Positions 11,990 to 24,940 are shown, counted from the first letter of the stretch. The stretch is DNA of 64,000 nt from Ceratotherium simum simum (GCF_000283155.1 NW_004454163.1:6218216-6282215), one strand, 5' to 3'. Program-made: numbers and translations. Notes: generated from the sequence alone by a model not told the origin.

Positions 11990-13200
11990 TCTATTTCCCT
12001 TTCAAGTTGGTGACATCAGAATGGGTTCATTCACCTAAGCCTCTTGCTACACAACTCCTTCACTCAGAACTACATCAGTCATCAAGTCCTGTTGATTTCA
12101 CCTTCTAGAAGTTTCTCAGATCTCTTTCCTTATCATCATCTGTTGCCTGGCCTATTGTATTAGCTTCCAAACTGGTCTTGCTGCCTCGGGATTTGTTTGT
12201 TGTTTGTTTTACATTTGTTTATTTGTTGTAGGCCCTATTGCATTCCACACTATTTCAGAACCTCATTATAAAAAGGCATTTTAAGAGGTCCTCAAAATGC
12301 TTATAGTTCAACAGGATGAAAATACACAACGAGAAAACAAAGGAGGCTTCCTCTCTTCTAATCTATCCCACACAATGCCCCATATGACCATGCTACTCTC
12401 CTACTTAGCAGCCTACATTGCCTACAGGATGAGGCTCCCTCTCCTGAGATTGCATTCCAGACCCGTGAGCCCTTCCTTCTCTCCTTCTCCAGCTCATCTC
12501 TCCACCCCGACATGGAGTCCTCCATTTCCTGTCCCTCTCAAACCATGCTGTTTCTTTTTTTTTATTATTGAGGTAACATTGGTTTATAACATTATATAAA
12601 TTTCAGGTATATATCATTATATTTCGACCTCTGTATAGACTACATCGTGTTCACCACCAAAAGTCTGGTTGCCGTCCGTTACTGTACAAATTAGCCCCTC
12701 ACCCCTTTCGCCCTCCCCCCAAGCCCCTTCCCCTCTGGTAACCACCAATCCAATCTCTGTCTCTATGTGTTTGTTTATTGCTGTTGTTGTTTTATCTTCT
12801 GCATATGAGTGAAATCATGTGCTATTTGGCTTTCTCCATCTGACTTATTTCACTTAGCATAATACCCTGAAGGTCCATCCATGTTGTCGCAAACGGCAAG
12901 ATTCCATTTTTTTTTATGGCTGAGTAGTATTCCATTGTGTATATATACCACATCTTCTTTATCCATTCATCCATTGATGGGCACTTAGGTTGTTTCTTGA
13001 ATCATGAATTTTGCACATGCTCTGTCTCCAGTATCCTCTCCGTTTCTTGCCACTAACTCCTTTCTCTTGCCCAGATGTCGCTTTCCCCAAGAAGCCCTTC
13101 ACAAAAAACTTCAAGCCTCCTCCTATCTTAACCAAATTTGTATCTTAAAAAGGTTGCATCCCTAGCACATAAAAGGCACACAACAAATGCTCACTCTACT
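11990..13200 (+). mobile_element. L2 LINE 3' region, interrupted by LINE-1
   Basis: L2-like text occurs on both sides of the younger LINE-1 piece: a CATGCTACTCTCCTACTTAG and GATGAGGCTCCCTCTCC part before it, and a TTTTGCACATGCTCTGTCTC, CCCAAGAAGCCCTTCAC and GGCACACAACAAATGCTCA part after it. This order gives a relative age: L2 first, LINE-1 later. Confidence 0.6.
12548..13005 (-). mobile_element. LINE-1 3' fragment, 5'-truncated
   Basis: Read on the minus strand the fragment contains the familiar L1 ORF2/3'UTR text: CCCATCAATGGATGAATGGA, AATGGAATACTACTCAGCC, a GACAACATGGATGGACC block and ATTTCACTCATATGCAGAAG. It ends in an A-run (plus-strand T-run near 12555). It is truncated at the 5' side near 13005, as most genomic L1 copies are, and lies antisense to DTNA. 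Confidence 0.85.
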
Positions 13201-14340
13201 GAACTTTGCTGATTTAAGCGTTAGTGAGTCTTTTCACTGAAATTAACTTTTAAAATACTGTCAATTATTTCAAACCACAAATCTATTAACCCAATTTTTT
13301 TCAACTTCACAGTTCCAACTTTTTTCATGGCCTGCTAAATGTATGGCTCCTTATATTTTTATAGTGCTTTATAATTTACAAAGGAATTTGTCTCATTTAT
13401 GCTTTGCAACAACCGTATGAGCTAATGAGAAAAATGTTACCCTTTTTTAACAATATGAAGTTCAAAGCTCAAGAGGGCAGGGGGGCTGGATCTTTAACTT
13501 TGGTCTTCTGGCTCCAACTCCAATCTGTTAATGTTGCTGTGATGGTTTGTTGTTGTTGTTGCTTTTGTTTTGTACATTGTCTGCTGACATCTACAAATGT
13601 GCAGATGATCTGACCCAAGGAATTGTGACCACATGTTATATTAATTCACTCAGAGAAACAAGGATTTTATCTATTGCTGAATTCTTAGCTTTTAGGTATT
13701 TAGTATATTGTAGAATCCTCAGTAAATTTACTAATGCCTCGGATTATTTCTCATTCAAAATTAGCTAGAATAATAGGACTGTTTTTTTCAATTTAACGAG
13801 ACCTGTATATTCAAAAAAAATTATATATGATGTTGCCATTGCTCAAAATTCCTTTTGAAATAGCCTACAGACTGTCCCATTATATAATCTTTTATATATC
13901 CTCAATGGTGAGAAATTTATATGTGGAAATCATAACAGTTTTAGCTTCCAGGGGTGACTTTTAGCCAGTACGATAAATGGTCAAAATGGATAAAATCTTT
14001 TGAAGTACAAAAAGAGACAACACAAATGAAAAGACCGGTTTACTTTTGTGCTTCATAAACTGGCTATAGCAGCAGTTGGAATGATGAAATTCTAAAATTG
14101 TTTGAAGTGCTTCACTGGAAAAGGTACAAACCACCCCAAGTGATTTTTTTGAAAGACAATATCATTTTAGATATGTAAATTGTGGTAGCTTTTTAAAACA
14201 TACTGTCTCATTACTTCTATTTTACATAATATATCTTTTAATAATAATATTGATATCAATCCTATGAAAAGCTTAAGCTATTTATTATTATGAGGAAAAG
14301 CTAAAATTGTAAATATCTGCTGATAAAAAAAGATAAATTA

Positions 14341-14591
14341 GGGAGCTGGTCCGGTGGCACAGCAGTTAAGTGCGCGTGCTCTGCTGCGGCGGCCCGGGGT
14401 TCGCAGGTTCGGATCCCCGGCGCTGCACCAACACACTGCTTGTTAAGCCATGCTGTGGCGGCGTCCCATGTAAAGTAGAGGAAGATGGGCACGGATGTTA
14501 GCCCAGGGCCAATCTTCCTCAAGAAAAAAGGGGAGGATTGGCATCGGATGTTAGCTCAGGGCTAGTCCTCCTCGCAAAAAAAAAAAAAAAA
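14341..14591 (+). mobile_element. ERE SINE
   Basis: The copy starts GGGAGCTGGTCCGGTGGCAC, has GGTTCGGATCCCC as a B-box-like segment, the GAGGAAGATGGGCACGGATG body and an A-tail. The duplication AGATAAATTA lies at 14331-14340 and 14592-14601. A minus-strand open frame through it is an artefact of the repeat. Confidence 0.9.
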
Positions 14592-15488
14592 AGATAAATT
14601 AAAGGTTACCAAAACAGTTGTTTTGTGAATTACAAGGACTAGTGTAAGGTATAGGCCTTGAAAAGGCACTATAGCTCTTCCGGTCTAATTTCTTATCTAA
14701 AAACATAAAACTATCTCATTCGTCTTGATATTCTAATTCAAAATTTCAAATAAAGTAGTGATTTTTGCATGTAAACATGATTTTTTTATCATTGATATTA
14801 TTACAATATCATGTATTAATATAACTTCTTATTTTTGTCATTTTGAAAGAAACTTATAATACATTCTTTTTCTATACCAGAAAGGACCAGGATAATCAGA
14901 CAGAGCAGACTGACTTGAGAGGAAAGATATATAAAGAAAGGAAAGAAGAGAATTTTTTTAAATTTAGATTGTTCTCTCCTAACAGTGAGGGATTGCTCCC
15001 TCCTAACAGGATTCTCTCCTAATCTTGTACAGCAGAACCATTCACATTAACCACAAAGATATATTTAGTACTTGTAGAAATTGAGGAAGTTTGAAAGGGA
15101 AGTTGTGCTACAAAGTTAGAAGACCAACTGATACGAGAATTGTCGAGTGTGCTATGACACACTATTGGGTAAAATTTGATGGAGAATGTCTACTCTTCAT
15201 CATTCCTCACCATTTTCATACTGTCCCTCATTTACGAAAGTGATCCTCTCAGAATTTTTTTTTCTTACGATAATATTGACTGAGCCTCAGTGGAGATAAT
15301 CCAGTGCTATGTATGTTTAAGTATAAAAAGCAATCAATGTTTTAAATTCAGAACTAGTTTCATGTTCTGTTTCTTTATATATTAGAAGTTAATTGAATGT
15401 CTTGTTTCTTCAATCTCAAATGATATTTATATAGCAGGTAAATTAAGATTATTTTCTGTTCTAAATTTTTATGGGTTTTTTGATACAG

Positions 15489-15594
15489 AAAAAAGTCACC
15501 TTAAATGCTTTCTTGGACACGCTCATGTCAGATCCTCCCCCGCAGTGTCTGGTCTGGCTGCCCCTTCTGCATCGACTGGCAAATGTAGAAAATG
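15489..15594 (+). CDS. DTNA: DTNA exon: EF-hand/ZZ linker, residues 81-115
   Basis: This 106-base exon starts after GATACAG and ends AATG|GTGAGT. It reads [20 protein letters not shown] and [15 protein letters not shown], with the last base starting Val116. It forms the end of the EF-hand-like region just before the ZZ zinc finger. The frame joins cleanly on both sides (phase 0 in, phase 1 out). Confidence 0.97.
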
Positions 15595-17717
15595 GTGAGT
15601 AGTCACTACCGAGCTAAGGCAATTGTTTAAATTATTGAAATTAGGCCATCAAGTCTCTAGTTATTAAGCCAAGGTCATTGTTTTAGGGAAGTCTGTTTAG
15701 TATTTCTGAGTTTTGATAGACCTAACCTCTCTCCTTGGTTGGTAAGGTCTTGTAGGTGCACTGTGAAATTAGGACTGTCGGTTCTAAAAACTTATTCAAT
15801 TTCACTGTGTACCTCTTAGTGACAAGTCAGATGTGCCTTAAAGACTTGCTACAACAAAAGAAGAACCTCAATAAGGAATGCGACATTATCTAGTATTTGT
15901 TTTTAGGTGTGAACTTCCAATATTGGTGAACGTGGCACTGACTATTTCTTCCTAGGCACTCTACCAGGAATGGGTGGAGGAGATGGGAAAAAAATTGGAT
16001 GATAGCACCTTGCTAATCTTTAGTCGTATGCTCCAAATTGTGAGCTTTCAATGGCTGTACTTATGTGGAAGAAAAGAGTAGTGTAACTTTTGTAACTTTT
16101 TTTTATAAAAGCAAGTATTTCTTGGATAAAAGTAATTACTATCAGCAAATCCAAATTTAAATCTGAAATACAGTTCAGAACAAGATTTAAAGAAATTTAA
16201 ACATGGAACAATTAAGTGCCTCCATCTAATCTTTAGATGTTCTTATTTATTGATTAATTTACCTCTGAGATTTCTCCAGACTTATATAGAAAATAATTTA
16301 TCCCATATCTCTTACTAGAATCTTAACTTCTAGTTAAGATTAATACACATTAAGTTAAGATTAATATACATTGGGGCTAAAGTTAGCTTAATTTTAAATT
16401 CCCATTCAGAACATTTAGCATCTGCCCTTATGATCCCTCTTAGTTAAAAGTTATAAATTTAGCCTGTTTTGCTCATGAAGAAGATTTAAAAAATGAACTT
16501 ACTAGTTTCTCTGTAATCACTACCAGTCATAGATTTTTTTGTGTGTTTCTTATTCTTCTGCAGAAGCAAAGAGCAATCAAGGTCCACATCATGCAGGATG
16601 AGTTCATATTACTGTTTATCATTCCAGAACTAGTCATTTTCCAATCATAAAGTTATAATTTCATTCCTTCCCTCTCAGTATTTCCTGTTGCAAGAGATCA
16701 GTTTCTTAGGCCCTGTCCCAGAGCAGTTGTCCCCAGATTCAGGTCTCACCCCAGTCTTTCCCAAGAACCACAACAGGAAAGATATGATGGTTGTTCAGAA
16801 GACAGTGCATCCAGACTGCTTATCTCTTTGTTTTTACAATTTGCTTTTCATCTTTATTTATTCTTATTCTAATTATTTTCCCTGGCTGATTAGCCAGAGA
16901 ATAACTTTACCAAAGGCAAGAATTGTTGTTGTTTTTAATATCTTCAGCTCATTGCATGTAGACAATTACTGGATTTGATCATTTGTTAGTTTCAAATCTC
17001 AAATATTTTACCTTGCTTGCTTTATAATTCAAATTTACTGCCAAAGAAAGTTAAGTGTCTCTTGACTATCTGAATGAGAACTGTATTCAGATAATTCACA
17101 TATCTCTTTGTGCCCTAATCATCTGCCTCTTGGGAAATAAAAAAAATCTGTTTGTTAAGTGGAGGCAATGTCATTCATTAAATAAACCCATTAACCCCTC
17201 CATTTTTTAAAAAAGTACTTTGATACTCTCATCCGGTTTTTCTACTCTCCCTTCATTTCCCTTTCTTTCTTCTTCTCATTTTTCCTTTCTCTAATATTTG
17301 CTCTCTACTCACTGGACAGTCAGCTGTGTTCATCTACTGTGCTTCTGAGTCTTCCAGTGAGCTGTGCTGGTCTCCTGGAGACAGAGAGCAGTTTGGGGGA
17401 AAGGCAAGCCAGTTTGGTAATTCATATTCTTGTAGTGTAAGAAATGAGAGTAGAAAGAGCAAATGGCATTACAGAGATTTGTTGTTAAAAGAATACCTAT
17501 GCTCCATCCCATTTCATTTCTTCCTTCTCCACACACACTCTTGAAAAGGGTAGTGAGATTCCGGGAATAAACATAGGACTTCTCTCAGCGGAAATTGACT
17601 ATCATCTGAAGTCATGGCACATGGCAGAAAAATGCAATTCCTGTTAGGCTGTATTTTTCCTTATTCTGCCTCATACTTTTTGTTTTCTTGTTTTTTCTTC
17701 ATTTACTTCCCCCTTAG
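15595..17717 (+). other. DTNA: DTNA intron, 2.1 kb
   Basis: No exon or clear mobile element is seen. A 21-base unit starting AGTTAAGATTAAT is tandemly duplicated at 16332-16352 and 16353-16373 with two or three differences. The last 70 bases are pyrimidine-rich and end CCCTTAG. Confidence 0.7.
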
Positions 17718-17884
17718 TCTTCCATCCAGTTGAATGTTCCTACTGCCACAGTGAGAGTATGATGGGATTTCGCTACCGATGCCAACAGTGTCACAATTAC
17801 CAGCTCTGTCAGGACTGCTTCTGGAGGGGACACGCTGGTGGTTCCCATAGCAACCAGCACCAAATGAAAGAGTACACATCATGG
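17718..17884 (+). CDS. DTNA: DTNA exon: complete ZZ zinc finger, residues 116-171
   Basis: This 167-base exon, between CCCTTAG and TCATGG|GTAAGG, carries the whole ZZ domain. The zinc ligands are all present in the expected spacing: Cys122 and Cys125, Cys137 and Cys140, Cys146 and Cys149, His159 and His163 (C-x2-C, C-x2-C-x5-C-x2-C-x9-H-x3-H). The core reads [20 protein letters not shown]. In dystrophin the equivalent finger, together with the EF-hands, contacts beta-dystroglycan; in dystrobrevin the ZZ region has been linked to other partners. Reading past the donor stays open to 18063, but that extension has no recognisable features and is taken as intron. Confidence 0.98.
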
Positions 17885-20267
17885 GTAAGGCAAGGTCCGG
17901 GCAATGCTTGCTATTGGATGTGTGAGTGTCGCCCAGACTGCAAGGGAATACCAAGGATGGTGACAGAATTAAGGGGCAAAAGTACCTTCTCCTCTAACAT
18001 TCCTTCCTTCCCTCTTCTCTCCCACCCACCCAACTTACTGGAGTCTCTTACTTATTGTATCTGAACCTAATGTAGCTTCTTGAGACTTAAACTATAAGAC
18101 TCAAACTATGTTACTTCTTGGAATATAGATAATTCACTACTGATTTAGATAACAACTGAACAGCAATCACCTTCTGGAACATAATCTCATTTTCACAGTA
18201 AGTTAAGGTTCTTTCCAAGTTTTGTTTTGGCTTTCTTTATTTGTGGGAATTGCTTAAAAAATTGTTAGTTTCTTTTTCTCAGATTCTGGAGTTCTCTTAA
18301 GTGCATGATTGGAACATAAAGGAAAGACGTGTGAGCATGTGGGTTTAATGATGCTGTTCCATTTTACTTTTTTTGGAGGAGGAGGAGATTGTAGTTATAT
18401 TAGCAAATCATCTTTTCATGAATAGTGCAGGTGACTAACTTGCTAAAGGCAACCTGGGAGTATCTGTCCATGTGAAGGATATAGTCTTAGGAGCACGTGG
18501 CACTGGGTCCATGGGAGGAATTTGACTCCGTGAGCTTGCTGTTCAAATGGTTTAGCTTGCTGACCTCTGTCTCAGCTAAACTTCAAGATCAGTTCCAGTG
18601 ATGTTGTTCTTGTGCTTGTGAAAGTACTGCTCTATGTATGGATTGGTTTTTGTGGGATGTACCATCAGCCCTGCCACCGTCTTTGCATAGTTCCATCACA
18701 AGAAAATGAAAACTTTTTATGAATTTTTTCTGATTTTAATGTATCTTAAATCAGCCTATAGTATTTACTTAAAGAGTAACTTCTTTTTCTTAAACTAAAG
18801 TCTTCAGAATATGCATTTTAAATCAGAATGTTCTTTCTAGGAATTATTATTGGGAACTGATATTCAGTGTAAACATATTAATTGTTTAGCCACCTGTCAG
18901 ATTCTGAATTCAAGTAACAGTTCTTCACTGAGGCATCATATACTGAAGGCCTCATGCCCATTCAAATGCCACTCCTCACTGTTGGTATATCACACACTGA
19001 GAATAGATATACTAACATAGATCATGAAATACAATTTAGCATAGAAGACAGGAGAAAATATTTCTATTTTCTTGTTGTCAATGTATTACCAATTTTCAAA
19101 TTTGTTCTGTCCCATATCCTAGAGGATTGGTGTTTGAAGACAAATCATTTTTAATTGTTGTCTTATGTAAATACTAAAGTCAGATAAGGAGCCTCTTTCT
19201 TGAGGGTTGTGGACTCTAAAATTATATGGCAGGGCAATGTCTTTACAAAGTAGGATCAGACTCCTCAAAAGAACAAAGGGGGCCCCAATGTTTATGGGGT
19301 GAAGAGCTGTTGCTGTTGCTGCTGTTTTAAGTGTCCTAAGAATTACATCTAGCAAAAGCCAAAGAGGGACTTCTTGAACAACGTTGCTATTACTTAGCTT
19401 TTAAGTAATGAGGACAAAAATCACTTCATTATATTGTCAATTATAGACTGTATGTGTAAAAGGAAATGACATATTATAAATGGCTTCTCATGGAAAGGAA
19501 AAATTTGGATAAAGATTTACTGCATGTGGAACACTACTTTTAATAATTTTGGCTGTGAAATATTAAGATAAACATTCCACTAGTCTAAATGAAGAAGAAG
19601 TAGCATGATGCTCTGGCAAGAACATGAATTTTAAATTCTAAAGACTCAGACTGAAGTTCCACGTGTACTTCTAACTGGATGTATTCGGCCATACCTGAAA
19701 CATTTTGCACCTGGATTCCTGCAAATCCTCTTGCTCTTTTCTTTCCTTCTACTCCTATCCTCTCACAAACCATTTTCTGTTCTTAAGTGGGAGCAATCCT
19801 TCTAGAATCAGGTGTGATCCTGTCACCTGTGTGATTTAAACTCTTCATTGTCTCCCTCTGCATTTGAGATAAAGACCACCGTCCTTGATGTGGCGTATAA
19901 GGACTTAAATGATCTGCCTTCTGCTTTCCTCTCCAGAACTGGTCTCTTCCTCCTGCATCTGGAATTACCTTCCCAGGCCCCTGAGTTTCTGTCAGAAGGA
20001 ATCCTGCTGGTCCATTAAGTCCCAGCTCAGGTGTCCCACATACAATGACTGCTTCCATTTATCACAGCATTTGCTGACACTAAGCGGGAGGCGAGTACCC
20101 TGGTGGCTTGTTCCAGCACTGAGCAAACTCCCTGACTCAGAGTAGATGCTCAAAGAGGATTCCATGAAGGAATGAATGAATGAATATCTACTATGAAAGC
20201 AAATCATCTGATAAAATGTTATGTAAATGTTAGTTATTATCACTTCTATGTTTCTTCTTCTTTCCAG
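17885..20267 (+). other. DTNA: DTNA intron, 2.4 kb
   Basis: No exon is seen. An L2 3' end lies at about 19820-20190 and ends in GAATGAATGAATGAATA, 78 bases before the acceptor. A short GCTGTT/GCTGCT run is at 19307-19326. The rest shows nothing specific. Confidence 0.7.
19820..20190 (+). mobile_element. L2 LINE 3' end
   Basis: L2-type text is present in order: ACTCTTCATTGTCTCCCTCT, AAGGACTTAAATGATCTGCC, GTCCCAGCTCAGGTGTCCCA and the terminal GTAGATGCTCAAAGAGG with a GAAT repeat. It ends close to the next DTNA acceptor. Confidence 0.7.
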
Positions 20268-20392
20268 AAATCACCCGCTAAGAAGCTAACTAATGCGTTA
20301 AGCAAGTCTCTGAGCTGTGCTTCCAGCCGTGAACCTTTGCACCCCATGTTTCCCGACCAGCCCGAGAAGCCACTCAACTTGGCCCATATCGT
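20268..20392 (+). CDS. DTNA: DTNA exon: linker after ZZ, residues 172-212
   Basis: This 125-base exon follows CTTCTTTCCAG and ends ATCGT|GTAAGT. It reads [20 protein letters not shown], then [20 protein letters not shown] and I. The final two bases begin Val213, so every following cassette enters in phase 2. The Ser- and Pro-rich composition fits a flexible linker. Confidence 0.97.
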
Positions 20393-22786
20393 GTAAGTAT
20401 CTCTAAGCTCCAGATTAAGAGACATCTTTTTTCATTGACACATGTCCTGATCCATACAAAGGCAATTTCATATCAGTTGTCAGGGACTACATTTTAAAAT
20501 TTAATTTAAAAAAAAAGAGTGAAAGTAATGTCATTTTAATTTTTTCTTGTAGAGGTATACAGTACTTCTGCCCGGATGTATAAGTAAAGTGTACAGCACT
20601 AATATAATTCACCTAGAGATGGAATATCAAACAGCATAGTTATAAAATATGGATGTTAGTGGAGTTTGCACAATTGGGCATTAATAATCAGTGGAATTAC
20701 CACGGTAAGAAAACTTTAAAGCACAGTGGACTTTAACATCATATGTGCTTTGAATCCCAGATATAAAAGCCCTTTGTTTCATTTCTCTGCAGAGCCAGTC
20801 ATCTTAAAGATGTCAGCAAGCCCCAAATTGTTGGGGGTTTTTTATCCCAACCTGCATAGCTTTACAAGAATCATGGCCTGTGCAGGGGAAGGTTGAAAAG
20901 GGGGTTGGTGGGAAAATTCATCAGAACATCCAAAACCAAACTTTAAAAAAAAAATTTCTCTGAAGTATATATGAGTTTGGGGGGCAAGGGGGTTGGGCCA
21001 GGGAACCGTGCTACCCCCCACGCCTCCCCCCTCCCAGAAGCCTCATGCCCTAGAGCCTCTCTCAGGCCTGGGTGGCCAAGAAAACAGGGGAGGCTTAGGT
21101 AGAATAACATATTTCTTCCTTGGTATTATCTTGGGCTCAAAAGAAGAAAGAAGCTTGTTACTTGCTTCTATGCATAGTTAGGAATGATGTAGTTACAGGT
21201 GCCTCACAAAGCCTTGAGAATAGGTGGTTCTCTCCTTATGAACTGCCTTTCATTTTGCACAGTTCAGCGGGACCTACTACACTACAGGGCCTATGTTTAC
21301 ATGTTGACATCAAGAGGTGGGCTGATCAGACCTACCGATATTAGGAGTTCACCAATGCAAAGGTCATGCTTCAGTCAGTTCAGAACATGACCCGTAAGAC
21401 GCACTGTGGTGGATCTGAGACCCTTATGAAAGCAGTGCCTCTTTCCTCTGATGGACCTAAGCAAGTACCATCCCACGACCTATGCTGCAGCATGTCTGTG
21501 AACTTTGTAGAAACACCATGGGGCTTTGTTTGGTTTGCTCCTGAGTGAGGCGCCCTCAGCAGTACCCAGACTGGAGGCTCCTGCTGCTGGCATGGGCTAA
21601 GCATCCAAAAAACTAATGAAAACGAGTTCTGTAGAATGTAATTAGCTTATTTTTGGAAATTTTACTCCTAAAAATAAGCCTTTAGATAAACCAGGGGTAA
21701 ATAAATCTGGGGAGTGTCCCAAAGGGCCAACCACTTGCAGAAAGCAACCTCATATCAGCTGTTCTTCTTAAGTCTCAACTTTCCTTCCCGTAGCCAGAGA
21801 CAGTCACTAAGTTTTAAATGAACAAAACTAAGTGAGTGCAAGTCTGTGCTCTCTGAGCTCTGCCGTGGAGTCACTTTCTACCAGCCCCGCTAGGAGTTTC
21901 ACGCCAAGAGAGCAGCGTTCAGTGTGAGCTGATGCTTGTGAGGAAGACAGAAAGAGGGTGGATGAGAACGGCCTGGCTCTAAGAGCTTTGCAGCAGAACG
22001 GAATTAGGATGCTGCCTCCCACTTCAAGACAGAATTAGGCAGTTAGGCAGAGTGACATAGTGGTCAGTTTCACGGTCAGTCACGTGGCAGTGCTACCTAG
22101 CACAGGGCTTTGTACCCAGTAGGTGCTCAGGATTGGTGTGTGTGTGTGTTATTTAATTGGCTCATAAGTAAAAACTTTTAATTTAGTGGCAATATGAGCT
22201 GACGTGTTATTCACTGAACTGAGAGTGATATCTACACAATTTGGTTTCCCTGGAGAGTTTCAGGATTCCCTTAAAATTCTATACAAAATGTGCCTTTTTC
22301 TGAGAAAAGTTCCATATATTTAACCAGAAATAGTCCTTAATCAAAATACTGATCTATACTCACTGATAATATATTTTTCCAGTGTGAATGTCTTAATTTT
22401 AAAATGCAAATTGTGAAAAATATTCCATTGTGGAAATAACAAACAAGAAATCTGGGTGAAGAGTGTCCAGTCTATATGAGAATAGAATATTTTTTCTGTT
22501 TTTAGCTTTAAACATTTTTCTCTATACTTGTTTCTTTACTCAAGCATTGTTGCCCTAAATAGATTTCCATGTCTTTGGGTTTTTTGTTTTGTTTTGAGGG
22601 GAATATTTAAGACTTCTACTTTTAAAATATGCTGTTCGTTTAGCTATTCTAAATTATCATAGGCACGTAAAGGCCACTAACTGGCGACATTTTGGTATTT
22701 TGGTGTTTGTTCTTAGCTATTGTATTGCTTGTAAATGTTACCGTGATTAACAGTCTCTATTCTATTTATTTTTTTGCTGCCAAAAG
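20393..22786 (+). other. DTNA: DTNA intron before the microexon
   Basis: No further exon or clear mobile element is seen. A short GTGTGTGTGTG tract lies at about 22136-22149. Overlapping plus-strand open frames at about 21000-21550 show no recognisable product or codon pattern and are treated as chance. The final 40 bases are pyrimidine-rich and lead to the microexon acceptor CCAAAAG. Confidence 0.65.
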
Positions 22787-22795
22787 TGATACTTG
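22787..22795 (+). CDS. DTNA: DTNA 9-base microexon (Asp-Thr-Trp)
   Basis: The nine bases TGATACTTG lie between a T-rich tract ending GCTGCCAAAAG and a consensus donor GTAAGT. Joined to the flanking exons they give GT|T GAT ACT TG|G, that is Val-Asp-Thr-Trp, before PPRPVTSM. Alpha-dystrobrevin isoforms with and without these three residues are known to me (HIVDTWPPRP versus HIVPPRP), which is how I located the site. The exon is phase 2 on both sides, so skipping it removes exactly Asp, Thr and the Trp codon and keeps Val213. Its size and strong flanking signals are typical of neuron- or muscle-regulated microexons; the tissue is not visible in the sequence. Confidence 0.85.
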
Positions 22796-24940
22796 GTAAG
22801 TAGTTAAGTAGTCCCCAGTGTACTTACAAAGACTTATAATCATAATTATAAGTGGTATGAGACACAAAACAAGTGTGTGACCTGAGACTAGTTTAAAGCT
22901 AATTCTGCCTTGAGCTGAACACTTTCAGTTTACAAAAAGAATGCCAATTTTATAAAAATGTTCTCCACAAAAATCTTGTCCAGAAAGAAAATTTTGCACT
23001 AGGCCCCTGTGACTTTATCTTGTGGAGCTATTTCTTTTTTCATAAGAATAAATATTTTTAAAATCTCCAATGTGACCTGTTTATTAGATATGGTACCTTG
23101 CCATTTGATTATGGAGGAAATAGTATTTTCAGACCCTTTGAAAGCCATCATTTGGTGCCAAGGTTAGCCATTCTCTGCCCCAAGTTCAACAGTTCCATGA
23201 TGATCCTTAAACATGAAGCCATTTACAAGAAACCACAAATTCAGCTTTGCAATGACCAGGTTCAATGGAGTAAACTTACCAGCCTATTTAGAAGGTGTTC
23301 CAAATCCACTTGTTTTCTCATATCCTAGAGAGAGAGTAAGATGGGAAATTTTTTAAAAAGAAAACCAGAAATGTTGGTCAAGTTGAATTTTTTTTCAACT
23401 TTTTGCAAAGCTAAAATGAAGATATTTCATTCTGCTTATTGTTTTAAAATATCATATACCTAGCTTTTCAAAATTCACAGAGGACATTTGTATATTAGCA
23501 TCCTTCTTGTAAAGTGAAAGTGTTCAGTTCAATGCAGAATTAGTTTTAAACCAGCCTCATGTATCAAAGACACATCCTAGATAAATAATGCAAAGCCCTA
23601 AGATATTTTTCAGAACTTCAGCTAATACATTTAGAGTGGCTGAAATAGTGAACCTGCCGCTTTGACCTCATCCAACAAATAACGTGTCTTTAAAAATCTT
23701 AGAACACAGTTTAGCACCAGGTACCGGGAGCCAAAAGTTTCAATGAATTTTTGCATATAGTACTGACATTTTAAAACCTGCATACCATCATGTCCATTCC
23801 CATAAATACATTGGGATAAACAAGTCTACCGTTTTCCTAGAATCTCTTCATTGTAGAATCCAAATTAACTCTGGCTTCCCAAGATAAAAATTTAACCAGT
23901 ACCAGTTTTGCTCTTGATCAAGTCAACACAAGTAGATTCTATGGGCTTCTGTAATTAATGTTTCATCTTCAAAAAATTCTATACTGTCAACTCATATATA
24001 GATTTATGGTGAAACCAAAATTTCTTCTGACTCAGAATGATGCCCTGCCTCATCCTCCATCTTCTGAACTCTGAATCCCATATCATCTTACCATCAAATA
24101 TCTTACAGCGAACCTAAAATAAGACTAAAAGCCCACTTGGAGATGAGATAGGGACCTAAGCTCTATCATTTTATTTGAACTAAGACATTAATGATAGGGA
24201 AAAAGTGACAGGATGAAATGAAAAATAAGACAGTGGATGACAGACTTGATGTAGTTGGGACTTAGGGCCGTAGACAATTCTGAGGAATGTTGAACTCTAT
24301 TTTTTTCTCTCATATGAAAAAAAAGTGAAGTTTATGGGATGCCTTGCACCGTGTGCCCCATCATATGGATCATCCAGATAACAGAAACTCAGTAAATCCT
24401 TGTGGTGCTTAATTGCATCTTCACTTAGAACAAAGAGCACTTAACGCACAATATGATTTTACAACTGGGTCCTTCCCCACCGGGCATTTTGGGAGAGAGC
24501 CATCATCATGGGCAACACAAGAGGAAGTTTCCAAAGCCTCAGGAACTCTTCTCTTTCCAAGAGGGTGTAGATTCTGATCATCATCAAGTTTTCAGAGCTT
24601 CTCCCTTTAAAAGGCAGCAGATGTAAGGCTGCCTCAAAATCCTGGCTCCGTTAGAGAATAAGACTCAATGGAACACCAAGGCTCAAAGCTCGAGGATCAA
24701 CATTCCTGTGGTGTCCAGAAATCTTCCACCCGATGTTTAACAGAGACTCTCAACTCTCAAGGAAATGTAACTTCCCAAAACACCTAAAGAATTTAATTGG
24801 AAAATGTAAAATTTTGTGCTGATCCTGGGCAAGATAGAACTCTGTTCTTCCCAGCCCCTTTCTTCGAGGGATGGTGGATAGTTTTTAACTTGTGACTTCT
24901 ACTTCTTTTAACTTTCTGGCCACACTGTACTTTGTTTTAG
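22796..24940 (+). other. DTNA: DTNA intron, 2.1 kb
   Basis: No exon, mobile element or long simple repeat is recognised. An open frame at 23098-23328 has no family resemblance I can see. The intron ends CTTTGTTTTAG before 24941. Confidence 0.65.

Larger units (their letters stand above)
10986..15488 (+). other. DTNA: DTNA intron, 4.5 kb
   Basis: No exon is seen. It holds a MIR fragment on the minus strand (about 11155-11285), an L2 3' region (about 11990-13200) split by a LINE-1 3' end (12548-13005), and an ERE SINE (14341-14591). A short (TTG)n tract lies near 13546-13570. The sequence from 14600 to 15488 shows nothing specific beyond the acceptor. Confidence 0.75.

Noticed and set aside
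14301..14522. Minus-strand open frames in 14301-14522, 49061-49354, 54071-54316 and 54547-54774
   Set aside because: All run through ERE SINEs and share the same repeat-derived peptide text, so they are not genes.
17885..18063. Open extension past the ZZ exon donor
   Set aside because: The donor GTAAGG is good and the downstream peptide has no resemblance to dystrobrevin; it is intron.
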